Assembly: GCA_902459845.2 (NCBI GenBank)
Contig: CABPSV020000118.1
Coordinates: forward strand, 263 to 28,481
Direction: 5' to 3'
DNA: 28,219 nt
Origin: Hepatocystis sp. ex Piliocolobus tephrosceles
Taxonomy: Eukaryota; Apicomplexa; Aconoidasida; Haemosporida; Plasmodiidae
Part shown: piece by piece, positions 10,809 through 22,563 of the stretch
Position numbering within the stretch: position 1 is the first letter of the stretch
How the letters are laid out: each line of letters opens with the position of its first letter
Notes under the pieces: model-generated
What the model was told of the DNA's origin: nothing
The model's database searches: none
Seen by the model: only the letters and a program-made list of their open reading frames with translations
Translations under genes and position numbers: made by a program

Positions 10809-13477
10809 AGTTTCACATTTATAAGTTGTTCATTTTTTTTTTTTTTTTTTAAAAAGTGTATCCACATTACCTGATTTCTTTGTAGTGATCCCATAGCAAT
10901 AAAAAAACTAGACAGCAATTTATGGTAACGCTTTTTTAAAAATATAGATAACAATATAACAAAAAATTTTAAATATTTTTTTTTTCTCCTTTGATCATTT
11001 ACATCTACATTATTAAAACTATCAATTAGAGTGTTACCTAAAATTTTTTTTTTTGAAAAGTAATTAAGCAATTTACTATATTTGTGCATTTGTTTTTTTA
11101 CATTATCAAATTGGGTATCATACAAATTTTTGTTGTTATAAGTATTATCGTCATTATAAACATTATATGTATCATAATTATTATCAACATGGTGAACATA
11201 ATTGTTTTCATTTGTTATGATACATTCATCATTGTTGTATCTTTTAATAAAATTATGTTTATTCACATGTTCCTGTTTAAATTCTGTTTGTTTGATATTA
11301 TGTGTATTAATACATATGTTGTTTTGTTGATAATTCACTATTTCTTCGTTATTTGATTCATATACTTGATATGTTGATGCATCTTGTGATTGATAATAGT
11401 GTTGCTTTCTGTTTTTAAATAAAGGATTTATGATCTTATTCATAAATCTATTATTACTGTTTTCATTTTTGGGAGTGTATTTTGTATAAATTGGTTTTGT
11501 ATTACTTACAAATAAATATTCTTTAAGGATTAAAAAGTAATGATTTGTTTTATTTAACAATAGGTTATTTAGTATTTTCGAAGCAATAACAATATTATTT
11601 ATGTGCAAGTCTTTATAGCTATTTAGTTGTTTATTATAGTATCTTTTATTATCATAATTGCTTTTATTATAATTAAAGTTTTCTTTAAATTGATTTAAGC
11701 TTGAATTTTGAGTAAACCGTAATGTAGGTTTTTTCATTTCTTTATTATTATTTTTTTCTTGTTTATCATACTTATAGTCATTTTTTATGTTTTCGTTTTT
11801 TAGTTTTTGTTGATATATAGTTGAATCATATTCATAATCATAATCTTTACAATATTTAGTATTGTCATTATCGTAGGTAACACGGTCATTGTAACTATTT
11901 TTACTCTCGCTGTTATATCTAAACTTGTTGCATGTATTGTTTTGATTTTCATTACTATTTATAATACAATTTTCGTTTTTATTTTGAATATAATTTGCTT
12001 GATTATTCTTGTGATAGATAACTACATTTTCATACTGATTATTACTTTTATTTACAAGATACATATCATTGATTTCATTCAAATGGTTATTTTTATCATA
12101 ATCATTGTACTCTTTTTTAACATATTGTCCAGGTATATTTTGATGGTATGGATAATATATTTTTTCTACTGTATAATAATCTGGTATGTTATTTGTTTGT
12201 TTTCTTATTTTTTGCATATTGTTATTATTACTACCGTCAGTAGTATTATTATCATACCTAACAAAATTCTGTTCCTGTTCATCATCTTGCATATATACCT
12301 TTTCATGTTGATGGTGATAGTTTTTTTCGTTTTGGTAATACATCGTTATGTTTGTATTTTTTTGTTTCCTCTCTTCATACTCGTTTTCATTTACATATTT
12401 TTCATTCTCTGAAGAAACATGTTTTTTATAAGTACAATTGTTATAATTAAATGGATTTTTTTTTGTAAATGGTGTAGGTGAATATTTTACATTTTTTAGT
12501 TTTATAGTGTTGTTGTTTTCTCTTAAATGAATTGGTATTTTTTTTATATTATTATTTGCATCCATGTCATTAACATTATTACCATTATTATTCTCATCTT
12601 TTTCTCTATCCCATTGAATATTAATATCCAAACAAACATTTACATTATTTTTTGTTGATTCCGTTTTTCTATTAACTAGCTTATTTTTATTATTAACTGA
12701 ATAAACGCGATTATGATGTTTTTCATTTGTTTTGATTTTACTGGTTGGATCGTTGTTCTTATTTTTAATATCTTTATAATATGTTACGGTTCTATTATTT
12801 TCTTTTACAAAGTTATAATTTCCTTTTTTTTCTAAATACTTTTTTTCGTCACTTTTTTTTTTATTACCACCACCACTACCACTACCACATGTGTTTACAT
12901 TCTGCAAGGAGATTTTTTTATTAGCAACATTCTTTGGTTTTATCGGTTTTTTTTCATAAAATGTTATCAGTTTTTTTTTATCATCATGTGTATTTTTTGT
13001 ACTTTTATTTGCATACGCATTTTTTGTATTTTTACTTGTGTATACGTTTTGTACATTTTTATTTGTGTAAATGTTTTGGGCGTTTTTATTTTCGTATTTA
13101 TAATTGTATTTATATTCGTGTTCATTTTCGTGTTCATTTTCGTTTTCATTTTCGTGCTCATGTTCATATTCATTTTCGTGCTCATGTTCATATTCATTTT
13201 CGTGCTCATGTTCATATTCATTTTCGTACACATATTCATATTCATGTCCATATTCATGTCCATACTCATGTTTATATTCATGTCCATACTCGTGTCCACA
13301 CTCATACTCATACTCGTTCTCCTTAGCAATTGACCTTGAAGAAGATATACGCCGTTTACTTACATTTCTACCTCCTTTTATCTTATCTTTTAAATATCTT
13401 TCTTTGATGTTATTTAACGAAACTACATCTTCTTCGTTATCATTCGCTTGCCTATGTACCCATCTTGTAGTAGACAT
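9231..13477 (-). CDS. Large Asn-rich protein with HEY repeats and helical segments, two exons
   Basis: Exon 1 is 10871-13477 and exon 2 is 9231-10553, joined across a 317-bp phase-0 intron (donor CAG|GTAATG, acceptor TTATACAG|CAACAA). The joined product is 1,309 residues. Residues 53-132 are a Glu/His/Tyr/Asn repeat with an EYEHEHEN core; residues about 131-163 hold four ~10-residue units (N..N.YTNK type). A long Asn/Tyr/Lys-rich region follows. Three hydrophobic-basic helical segments occur at about 620-660, 834-869 and 876-910, with a shared pattern of Leu pairs, Lys-Lys and a later Phe/Leu; the third is in exon 2 directly after the junction. The C-terminus is again Asn/Ser-rich. No catalytic domain, signal peptide or clear family was found. 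The stop follows GAAGTAAGCTAA, which could itself act as a donor, so another 3' exon cannot be excluded. Confidence 0.75.
13082..13321 (-). repeat. In-frame 24-bp and 12-bp coding repeats (HEY/EHEN)
   Basis: Near the 5' end of the large gene, 24-bp units encode EYEHEHEN at least three times in tandem, flanked by 12-bp units encoding GHEY or KHEY and by ENEN/EHEN variants. Every period is a multiple of three, so length changes keep the frame. About one residue in five is His, giving dense potential metal-binding or charge-alternating sequence. Confidence 0.85.
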
Positions 13478-14550
13478 TGTGCCAACACATAAGGAAAAAA
13501 AATAAAAAATTAAAACTTTACAAATGCAATTGAAAACAATTGAAATAGTTTATTAAAAGGCTATATATATATAGACATACGTATATATGCTTATAATTAT
13601 TTTTATTAAAATTAATATGAATAAAGGGAAAAAAAAAAAAAAAAAAATTATAAAATTACGAATGTATTACTTACTATATTTTTTTCTTAATGCTATAAAA
13701 CTAAACCCTTCTGAGTAGACGTTATATTATAATTTTTTGTGTTATTAATAAAACATGCTTTTTTTTATTTTTTTTATTTTATTTTTTTTTTATGTTTCAT
13801 AGTAGTATTCACTTATGTATATTCATAAGTTTTGCATTATTATTTTTTTTTTGTTACATCTATTGTCATTTTTTAATATTATTATGGAGTGCTTTCTTTT
13901 AATGCTAAACACTATTTTATTATTGCATTCGTGTTATTGGATTCGTGTTATTGCATTCGTGTTATTGCATTCGTGTTATTGCATTCGTGTTATTGCATTC
14001 GTGTTATTGCATTGATATTACTGCATTGATATTACCATTGATATTACCATTGATATTACCATTGCTATTACCATTGCTATTACCATTGCTATTATTAATT
14101 TTTTTTTTTTTTTTTAAATAATTAAATTGGGCCAATTATTATGGACGTGTCTTTTTTTTTTTTTTTTTTCTTGTTAAAGTATGTAAAAATTAGAAACATG
14201 AATAACACTTATCATAAGTATTTTATTAATCATTTTATATTAAAAACAAATATATTTTTTATTTAAAACGTACTATATATATACATTTTATACTTAAAAA
14301 AAAGAAATGAAGAAAAATGAAAAAAAAAAAGGTAAAAAAAAAAGTAAAAAAAAAGGTAAAAAAAAGGTAAAAAAAAAAGGAAAATTAGAATTTATACAAA
14401 ACCTACCATAAACAAACGTAAAAAAAAACAAGTTTTTACTTATATTTAATCATTTTTAATTAAATAAAGTTTAACTTTAATTTAAATAATTTTATCATTT
14501 ATCTATTTTATTTTATTTTTTTATTTGTTCTATTATATTTTTAAATATTA
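13478..14550. other. Intergenic region between two minus-strand genes
   Basis: This should contain the promoter of the large gene and the 3' flank of the SAP-domain gene. It carries minisatellites (13921-14095, listed separately), T runs around 13760-13790 and 14100-14170, and an A-rich block of (A)n-ggt or (A)n-agt units at about 14298-14382. No convincing open frame is present. Confidence 0.65.
13921..14095. repeat. Two adjoining minisatellites, 14-bp then 12-bp units
   Basis: About six copies of a 14-bp unit (tattgcattcgtgt) run from 13921 to about 14012, followed by about six copies of a 12-bp unit (attaccattgat, then attaccattgct) to about 14095. The intermediate unit attgatattactgc looks like a transition from the first to the second. 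Confidence 0.85.
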
Positions 14551-15464
14551 TTATTGTGCTATCCCAAATCTAAGAGCTCTTGCTTTTAATTTATCACTCT
14601 GTAAAAAACAAAAAAATGTGTTATGGAATCATATATGTATATTGTAAAAAAAAATAATTATTGTTTTAGTCAAATTTAAAGTAACAATAGTTTTAATATT
14701 CATAATAAAAATATGAGTTTTAATACTTGCGTTTGGATATACATGTGAAATGTGTTTTTATTAATTATTTATGTATGTTGCACACCCTTGAAGATAAGCA
14801 ATTTTTTTTTTAATTACCTCTTTTATTATGCCAAATCTTTCCGCTCTTTGTTTCTTTTTTTCAAAGTCATTCAAATTTCCCTGGTGATATAAAAAAACAA
14901 AAAAAGGTAGGAAATAATATGATGTTGGAAAAATATGTGACGTAATATAATAAAATTTATGCAAAAAACATAAAAAAAATACATGTGTTGCATATATATA
15001 TATATATATATGAAAAATCAGGCTACCAGATTTAATCCAAAGCGTTCTTCTCTTTTTCTTTTTTTCTCTTCTTCCATTTTGTGAGTAACAATTGAAAACC
15101 TATATTTAAAAAAAAATAATAAAATAAAATGAATATATATAATAAAACGAAAATTTTAAAACATTAAAAAAAAACAAATAGATAAATAAAAACATCTGCT
15201 ATTCTAAATACGTCTTAAATGTTTATTTTCATTTGTTTATACCTTTTGGCTCTCGATTCCAGTCGTTCATCATTAGATAGAAAATCTGTGAGTAAAAAAA
15301 AAAAAAGTAACAAATCAAAAGATAGTGTATGTGTATATATATATAGAAATTGAAACCAAAAAAAGAAAAGTGCATAAATGAATAAACCGATTTGTAATAA
15401 TTACCAAATCGCTTTTTTCTTATTTCTTTTTTTTTTTCTTCTGTTAAATAAGGATTATCTTAAA

Positions 15465-15496
<32 letters not shown>

Positions 15497-15628
15497 ATTT
15501 ACAAAACATATTGTAGTAACATATATGAAGGTACAAAATGAAAAAAGGCACGTGTTACATAAATGAAATAAAAAAAAAAAATGCATATATACATATACAT
15601 ATATACATATACATAAATACATATATAC

Positions 15629-15660
<32 letters not shown>

Positions 15661-16503
15661 ATTTTATTTTAATTTGTACTTATAGTAGTATTTGTTTGTA
15701 AAATGCTCTGATTACATATAGATTCTTTCGAGAACGTTATTACTGGTATAGCCGTTTTTTTACCATTTTCTTCATTATTATTTTCTATATATTTTCTTCC
15801 CCCTTGATTATTATTCATATTTTCGTTTTTTCTCATTGTACTATCATTTTTCAATCCAGATTGTTCATAATCCTTTGAATCTTTTGTATTACTATTACTG
15901 GTTAATATATTTTTAAATAACCCTTTCATTCTGCTTAACCCACTTTTGTTAAATTCTTTTTCATTCACTGATATTTTATTTTTTTTTTTTTCACTTTCTA
16001 TATAATTTATATTATGGTTTCCTTCAAATTCTTTTGTACAAGAATCTTCTGTTTTTTCTTTTAAATTTATATTTTTATTTGATATGTTTTTTTCCGATAA
16101 AGAATTGTTTGTATTGTTGTTAGAATTATTATTACTATCTTTTGCATACGACTTTACTGGGTTTAAACTATTTTCTTCATGTTTTAATAATCTTTCTAAC
16201 AATTCATTCTATGTAATTTTATGTGTAAAAAAAATAAAAAAAAAAAAAATGTATATATATATATATATATGTTTGTTAATAGTAAGAGTTAGCAATACTT
16301 GAGAATTTTTTTATTAAACAATGGAGCATGCAGTTGCCTATACATATACATATGAACTTATATATACTCAATAGTTCATTTAACCGTACATATCTACATA
16401 CAAAGCACTTTAACAAGAGTAAAATATGAAACTATTTTATTAAAACTTTTTTTACATATTTTTAAAATTTTTTTGAAAAAGCTCTAAATTAATGTATAAG
16501 TTT

Positions 16504-16543
<40 letters not shown>

Positions 16544-16785
16544 CTCGTAATTAATTTTTCCCATTATAAGACATTCGTTTTTAATATATTTGTAAGTATA
16601 TAGGTATGTATAAATATGTAAGCATTTTTCAATGTATATATACATATATAATTAAAAAAAAAAAAAAAATATATATATATTTATATATATGTATATTTCC
16701 TTTATACCTTTTTCCCATGTGATGGTAGACCTCTTTTGGCTAACAAATCTTTTAATTCCGAACATTTCAAATTTTGATAATTCAT
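14551..16785 (-). CDS. SAP-domain SARNP/THO1-like mRNA export factor, seven exons
   Basis: Exons in coding order: 16708-16785, 15680-16208, 15405-15458, 15243-15285, 15027-15099, 14818-14880, 14551-14598. All junctions are GT..AG and keep phase; the product is 295 residues. The SAP motif (DNA/RNA binding) spans exons 1 and 2: LKCSELKDLLAKRGLPSHGK then NELLERLLKHEE. A linker rich in Asn, Ser and Lys (about 40-200) follows. The C-terminus holds the SARNP/Tho1 signature, a repeated basic motif ending in RFG: KKRFD (219-221), KRFS (235-237), ERFG (254-256), ERFG (274-276) and LRFG (290-292), ending RFGIAQ; human SARNP ends AERFGIA. In other eukaryotes these proteins work with the THO/TREX complex and the DEAD-box helicase UAP56/Sub2 in mRNP assembly and export. 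That role is inferred. The long linker and small exons are parasite features. Confidence 0.9.
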
Positions 16786-17024
16786 TTTTTTTTCTCTTTA
16801 CATAAATATAAATAAGCTTCCTTATTTTTCACAACTTATAGCACTTTTATTTATTTTATTTTATTTTTTTTTTTTATATATATAACAATATAGTGATTTA
16901 TTTTTTAAACCTAATAAAACAAAGTTGTTAATAAGCTATGACTTCCAGTAGTACTCCCAAATGATTATATATAAAATTAGGGTGCTAACTACAATGCTAT
17001 AAATATGTATATATACATAGTATA

Positions 17025-17074
<50 letters not shown>

Positions 17075-17494
17075 TATTTATATGTACATTTGTTCGTGTA
17101 TATATATATATGCAATATAACTTTGTATAAAAAAGGTAAAAAAAAAATTGTTTTTTATAAATAAATAAATAAATTCATTTTTTTTTTTCAAATATACAAA
17201 CACGCTTTTTTTTTTTTCTTTTTTTTTCGTAATCTACATGTAAAAAAATTAGCTGAGCATTCAAAAATATATTATATATACTAAAATATATATATATATA
17301 TAGCTTTTAAAATAACTATTTTAGATATGGAGAAAAAAGAATAAACATAAGCTAATATATAATTATATATATGTTTATAACTCATCAGTTGTTTACAATA
17401 TATTTTTTTCGTTACTCCATTTATTAAACATAAAAACCTTTCAGAATTGCGCGTTTAAAAATGGTAAATATATGTACATATACAATTGTATAAT

Positions 17495-17541
<47 letters not shown>

Positions 17542-17771
17542 GTATGGCTTATATTTTCAATAACACAATTTTATAAAAAAACTAACAATTTTATTATTAT
17601 TTCAGTTTAATAATAATTTCTATACATATAATTTTGTTTTGTTTTAGACTATATACATTATAATTGTATATATATGAATGCTATTTTTTACTTACTCGCA
17701 TTTACTTTTTTTTTTTTTTTATTTCATAATTTTGTTATGAAGTACCGCAAACAATGCCTTTTCGTATATAC

Positions 17772-17814
<43 letters not shown>

Positions 17815-19390
17815 AAAGAAATAATCTTCATGTTGATTCACTATTTATTACAATGATATATATGTTTTATATAATAAATGATATCTGTAATTAGTAATAT
17901 TGAGAGCGCATAAAAATTCAAATTGATATTTTTTATGTTTTTTTAAAAAATAATTACTTAGAATAATAAAAAAAAAAAAAAGAAAAAAAATAGATATGTG
18001 TATGTGTAAATATGTAAATATTTTATGTATGTAATGCATTGTAGATTAAAACGAAATATAAAAACTTTTTTACTTATTTATATTTTATTTAATAAAATAT
18101 AAATAACTCGATTTACTGTGTGTAAAAATGGTTTCTTATGATATTTAGTCTAAAACATAGTGAAAAAAAAAAAAAAAAAAATTTATGTTTATTAAATATT
18201 ATTTTTGTCGTAAAGTTCTTATTTTTTATTTTTACTTATTCGTTTTTTTATTCATTTCAATTTTTTATTTATTCCAATTTTTTTTTTTATTCCGTTTTTT
18301 TTTTTTTTTTTTTTTTATTTTTTTTTTTTTTTGGTTATTTTTGTTTTCTTCTTTATGTCATTTCATTGATTTTTCATTAACTGTGTTTACTTTAATTATT
18401 TAAAAAAAAAATAAAATCATTAAAATTTGTTAATTTATATATATTCACTTAAGTACAAATATGTTATCTAAAGATTTTCAATTCTGTTTTTATTTTATTT
18501 TTTTGCTTACATATAATAACCTATTTATTTTATCACATATATATTTTATTTATTTTCTATTTATACATACTAGTTTTGTGTGTTTTATAATAATTAACAA
18601 TAATACTCATTTTAATAATAATGACATAATATATATTTTTAATTGAAATTGCACATACCCGACAAATGCGTATTGTATATTTTTTATGTTGACATTTATT
18701 TATGACAGTACAAATAACATTAGTACAATGCATAGTATATTTATGCTAACTGTTTTTAATATATAATATGGATTTTACGATTTAAATAGATGTTATAATA
18801 CACAAATATATATATATATATATATATATAACTGCATTTTATAAAACCGACAATACTAGTGTGTATATGGTTCAAATAAACGCACGTTTATTTTAAACTC
18901 ATTTTTATACATTCATGAAAATTTGTTTACTAACGTAAAATAGAAAAAACTCAATTTTGTTTTTTAACCGTTTTAGTGCTATACGGCTATATATAGATGT
19001 ATTTATAATTGTAAATGTAAATATATATATATATTTGGTTCCCCTTTCCATTTTTCTACTACTATTGTGTAATTTTATTGCATATGTATCAATGTAAATA
19101 TTAACTTTTTTTTTTTTTTTTTTGATGTGTAGTATTTTTATGTATATATTATGATAATACATAATAATGTATGTTGCCTACTTTGTTAAAATATAAAATC
19201 CAATTTTACCATTAGTTTAATTGTAGAATAACTCTTTAAGTATTTTTTGCTTTTTTTATTATTCACTTTTTTTAGTTTTCATTATTTTCACTCATAGTTT
19301 CATAGTTTTGTCGAATTTTTATTTATTAATTAAATCTTTTGATTTCGTCCTTATTGTATTCTTTCTTCTTTTTCTTCTTTTTTTTTTAAG
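16786..19390. other. Divergent intergenic region, about 2.6 kb
   Basis: It separates the divergent SAP-domain and phosphatase genes and probably holds both promoters. It has several long (TA)n tracts (about 17032-17068, 17499-17535, 17777-17811 and 18807-18829) and T runs (about 18298-18330). Short open frames such as 18461-18646 translate to Phe/Ile/Asn-rich sequence and do not look coding. No RNA gene was recognised. Confidence 0.65.
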
Positions 19391-21066
19391 ATGCAAATCT
19401 GTATAATTTTGTTTTTTTTCATTTGTACGTTTATTATATATGCGCAGGGAAATGCTGATCATATAATTAATGAAAAACTAACGAATTTTGTCTTTTTAAG
19501 CTGTAATCACCAGAAAGGGAAGAAGAATGAAACATTATTTAAATCTATCGAAAAAATGAAACCACAAATTATGTTGTGGATAGGTGATTATTTTTATAGT
19601 GAGTGTAAAGAACTAATATGTTTAGAAGAAGCTTATGAAGAAATTAAAAACGATTTATTATATAAGGACATAAAAAAAAAATTTAAAATCGATGGTATAT
19701 ATGATGATCATGATTATAACAAAAATAATGGGGACAAATTATATGAACATAAAAAAATAAGTAAAGCCAAATTTTTGGAGTACTTAGGGGTAGATAAAAG
19801 TGATGTTAGATATAAAAGAGATGGATCTTATGTATCGAAATTATATATAGATCCTGATAATGAAAAAAATCAAGTAAAGATTATTATTTTAGATACTAGA
19901 TATAACAAAGATCCTTATCCATTTTATGCTCCTGATTCATATGACGATAGTTATATATCTATAATTGTTTCATTTTTTTCTCGTTTTTATGCCACATTAT
20001 TTGGTTTAAACTGTAATAGTGGAAATGATATTTTAGGAAAGAAGCAATGGGAATGGTTGCAAAGAGAACTTACTAATTCAAATGCTCGGTCGCATATTAT
20101 TATTTCATCTATACAGGTAAAGGAAGCGCACTTGTGAACATATATTTGCTTAGTTATGTTGTTTACACTTTTTCATTTATAAGAATATATTTAATTTTAA
20201 TTGCTTGCTTTTTAAGGTCCCCCTTTTTTTACTTCTTTTTTTTTTTTTTTTTCATAAATAATTCATCTTTTTATCATAAATAATTCATCTTTTTATCATA
20301 AATAATTCATTTTTTTTTCATCAATAATTCATTTTTTTTTTATAAATAATTCATTTTTTTTTTTATAAATAATTATTTTTTTTTCATAAATAATTCATTT
20401 TTTTTTCATAAATAATTCATTTTTTTTTCATCAATAATTCATTTTTTTTTCTTTTCAAACTTTTTCGTTAACGAAAATTGGGGATTAATGCCACATGCAC
20501 TAGCACGATTAAAAGCATTAATAAAAAAAACAAAACCGAAAGGTTTATTGTTTTTAAGTGGCGATGTTCATTATAGTGGTATTTTTGGTAATGAAGATAA
20601 TGTCGTTGAAGTTACAAGTAGTGGCGTGAATCAGGCAAACATGTTTAGTCCTATAAATAAATATTTGATATATATATTTACAGCTCTGTTTAATAAAAGA
20701 ACAGCAGTTGATTACAACAAAATATATGCATTTAATAATTTTGGATCAGTTAATATAAATTATGTTGATGATGATAACATAGAAATAAAAACGACTGTGC
20801 ATAATTCGAATGGCGAAAAAATGTTAGTGGTTAACCAAGTTTTTAATGATAAGAAGGATGTATATTCAGATACAGAGAAATTACATGTAATAAATGATGA
20901 ATTTGGTACATTAATGTGTAAAAGTCCTTTACTGATAACTGTACATTTTATTATTCATTTATTAATTCTTTTACTGTTTTTTGAATTATTGTATATCACC
21001 TTTAAACTATTTTGTTTTAAGGGTTATAAATATGGAAAAAGTAGTAAACATATAAAAACGAAATAA
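19391..21066 (+). CDS. PhoD-like metallophosphatase, type I membrane protein, disturbed exon junction
   Basis: Exon 1 (19391-20116, residues 1-242) starts with a signal peptide and carries PhoD-like motifs: SCNH (37-40), MLWIGDYFY (61-69), IYDDHDYNKNNGD (103-115) and ILDTRYNKD (166-174). The 3' part is open from 20416 to 21066 and gives NENWGLMPHALARL, FLSGDVHYSG and a C-terminal hydrophobic anchor (about 20 residues) with a short basic tail. PhoD-family enzymes are metal-dependent phosphomono- or diesterases; signal plus anchor place the active site in the secretory pathway or at the surface. The exon 1 donor CAG|GTAAAG is good, and a 100-bp intron could end at 20216. The sequence after that hits a 22-bp repeat array with stops, and no phase-compatible AG exists before the conserved 3' part. 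The gene may be broken, misassembled or unusually spliced. Confidence 0.8.
20253..20450. repeat. 22-bp tandem array interrupting the phosphatase gene
   Basis: Nine units of the type cataaataattcattttttt (with extra T) begin at about 20253, 20275, 20297, 20319, 20341, 20364, 20385, 20407 and 20429. The spacing is mostly 22 bp, so the frame rotates and TAA stops arise in every frame. It lies between the end of exon 1 and the conserved ENWG motif of the phosphatase. Confidence 0.85.
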
Positions 21067-22426
21067 AATGCGTATATAGCACCGGGTTGTTTTTATATAC
21101 GTATTTATATTAACACTTCTTTTCAAGTATTATTTTATTAAATTATGATCATAGTTTGAGAATATTTTATGTACTTTTTTTTTTTTTTTTTTTGTGGATA
21201 TGCCCCTTGTGTTATTTTAGTTATGCTAATTCATTTTAATACTTTTTTTTATCAACTTAATTTTTTAATTTTGTTATATATTTATATATAGACATATATA
21301 TATACATACATTAGTTAGCAATGCATTTTTTTTTTAAATCTAAAAATATTAAAACTAATTTTTTCGATTCATAATATTAAAGATTAAAAGGCTAGTTCTG
21401 ATATTATAATCAATAATTTAAGCATTTTACAAATGTCATTTTTTATTTTATTTTATTTTTTTTTTTGCTGTTTTTCACGTTAGCAAAAGTAAGTATTTAC
21501 AAACATACTTACAAATGTATCAATACTTGCCCAAATACTAGTAATATTTGCACATTTTTAATAGCTTATTCAGGCTATTATATAGATTTTTTATTATTAT
21601 ACAAACAGGAACAAGTGTCTTTTTTGTGTTTCTTATATGTTGTGTATGCTCTTTATTTGAAAAATTTATGAAAAATATGAAGGTTACCAGTCAATCAATA
21701 AACATGAAATAATTGTTTATAATATAATCATTTTGAGGTCATTTGGGTGTATATATGTTATTATGTAGATAAAAAAAAGAAAAAATTACATAAGTATGTT
21801 ACTTAAATGTATAAACAAATTAATCCGCTATTAAACCACATAAAATAAATCAACTTTTTTTTTTTTTTTTTCTTTTTTCTCAAACGATAGTAAAATTTAT
21901 TATTATTGTAAATAATGTAGAAATAAATAAGTTTTAGTTTTTTTTATTTTTTGGACATATATGTAACATACTAATTGTATGTTTATTTTTATTTATATTT
22001 TTTTTTTTTTTTTTTCATGAGCTTAACTGTTTAAGCACTAACATTTTTTTTTTTTTTTTAACCTCTGTAAACATTACCAAAAAAAAAAAAAAAAAAAAAC
22101 AACGAAAATGTGTGCTTGTACATATATATGTGTATTATTTTTGATGCTTTTTGTTTTTGTATGCACATTTGTAACAATATTTTTTGTTATTGTATATTTT
22201 TTGAGTTTTTAAATTAAACAAATGAAATATTTTATATTTTTTTTGTTGTTTTTGTTTTGTATAAATTAATTTTTGTGTCTTTTTCTTTTAAAAAGCTAAA
22301 TTGGCTCTATTCAATTTATTTTTTCTTCTCCAAGAATATTTAAACAAAAGTAAGGAAACTTACTGTTTTTGTAATACAATAGTAGATTATTGTTATTAAT
22401 ATTATTACTATTAATTTTTTTTTTTT

Positions 22427-22457
<31 letters not shown>

Positions 22458-22563
22458 TGAGAGAAGGTTTAAGTTTACATTTTGTTTCTTTTACATAAGT
22501 TTAAAAGAGATACCACTACTACGAACAAAATATACCACTACAAAAAAAAAAAAAAAAAAAAAA
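21067..22563. other. Intergenic region between phosphatase and membrane-protein genes
   Basis: The sequence is T-rich with many homopolymers (about 21177-21194, 21857-21871, 22000-22015, 22047-22060, 22079-22099 and 22437-22458). A small perfect inverted repeat is present (gtaagtat at 21489-21496 and atacttac at 21505-21512). The open frame running into the next gene from 22390 is translated poly-T and is excluded. No gene was seen. Confidence 0.65.

Noticed and set aside
12934..13505. Several + strand frames rich in Phe/His/Ser/Cys opposite the large gene
   Set aside because: They are antisense readings of the in-frame 12/24-bp HEY repeat, whose periods keep all frames open.
17461..17645. 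ATG|GTAAAT start-codon exon followed by an acceptor TTATTTCAG
   Set aside because: The spliced frame ends after 14 Asn/Phe/Tyr-rich residues and nothing protein-like follows.
18461..18646. 61-codon frame with ATG
   Set aside because: Phe/Ile/Asn/Tyr composition equals that of translated T-rich intergenic DNA; no supporting signal.
20253..20450. Phosphatase array read as a heptapeptide coding repeat (INNSFFF)
   Set aside because: The period is mostly 22 bp, not 21, so the frame is not kept and stops occur in each frame.
22390..22563. N-terminal extension of the membrane protein by 58 residues
   Set aside because: It begins at TTG and consists of translated T and A homopolymers; the ATG at 22564 with an A-rich leader and a signal peptide is the natural start.
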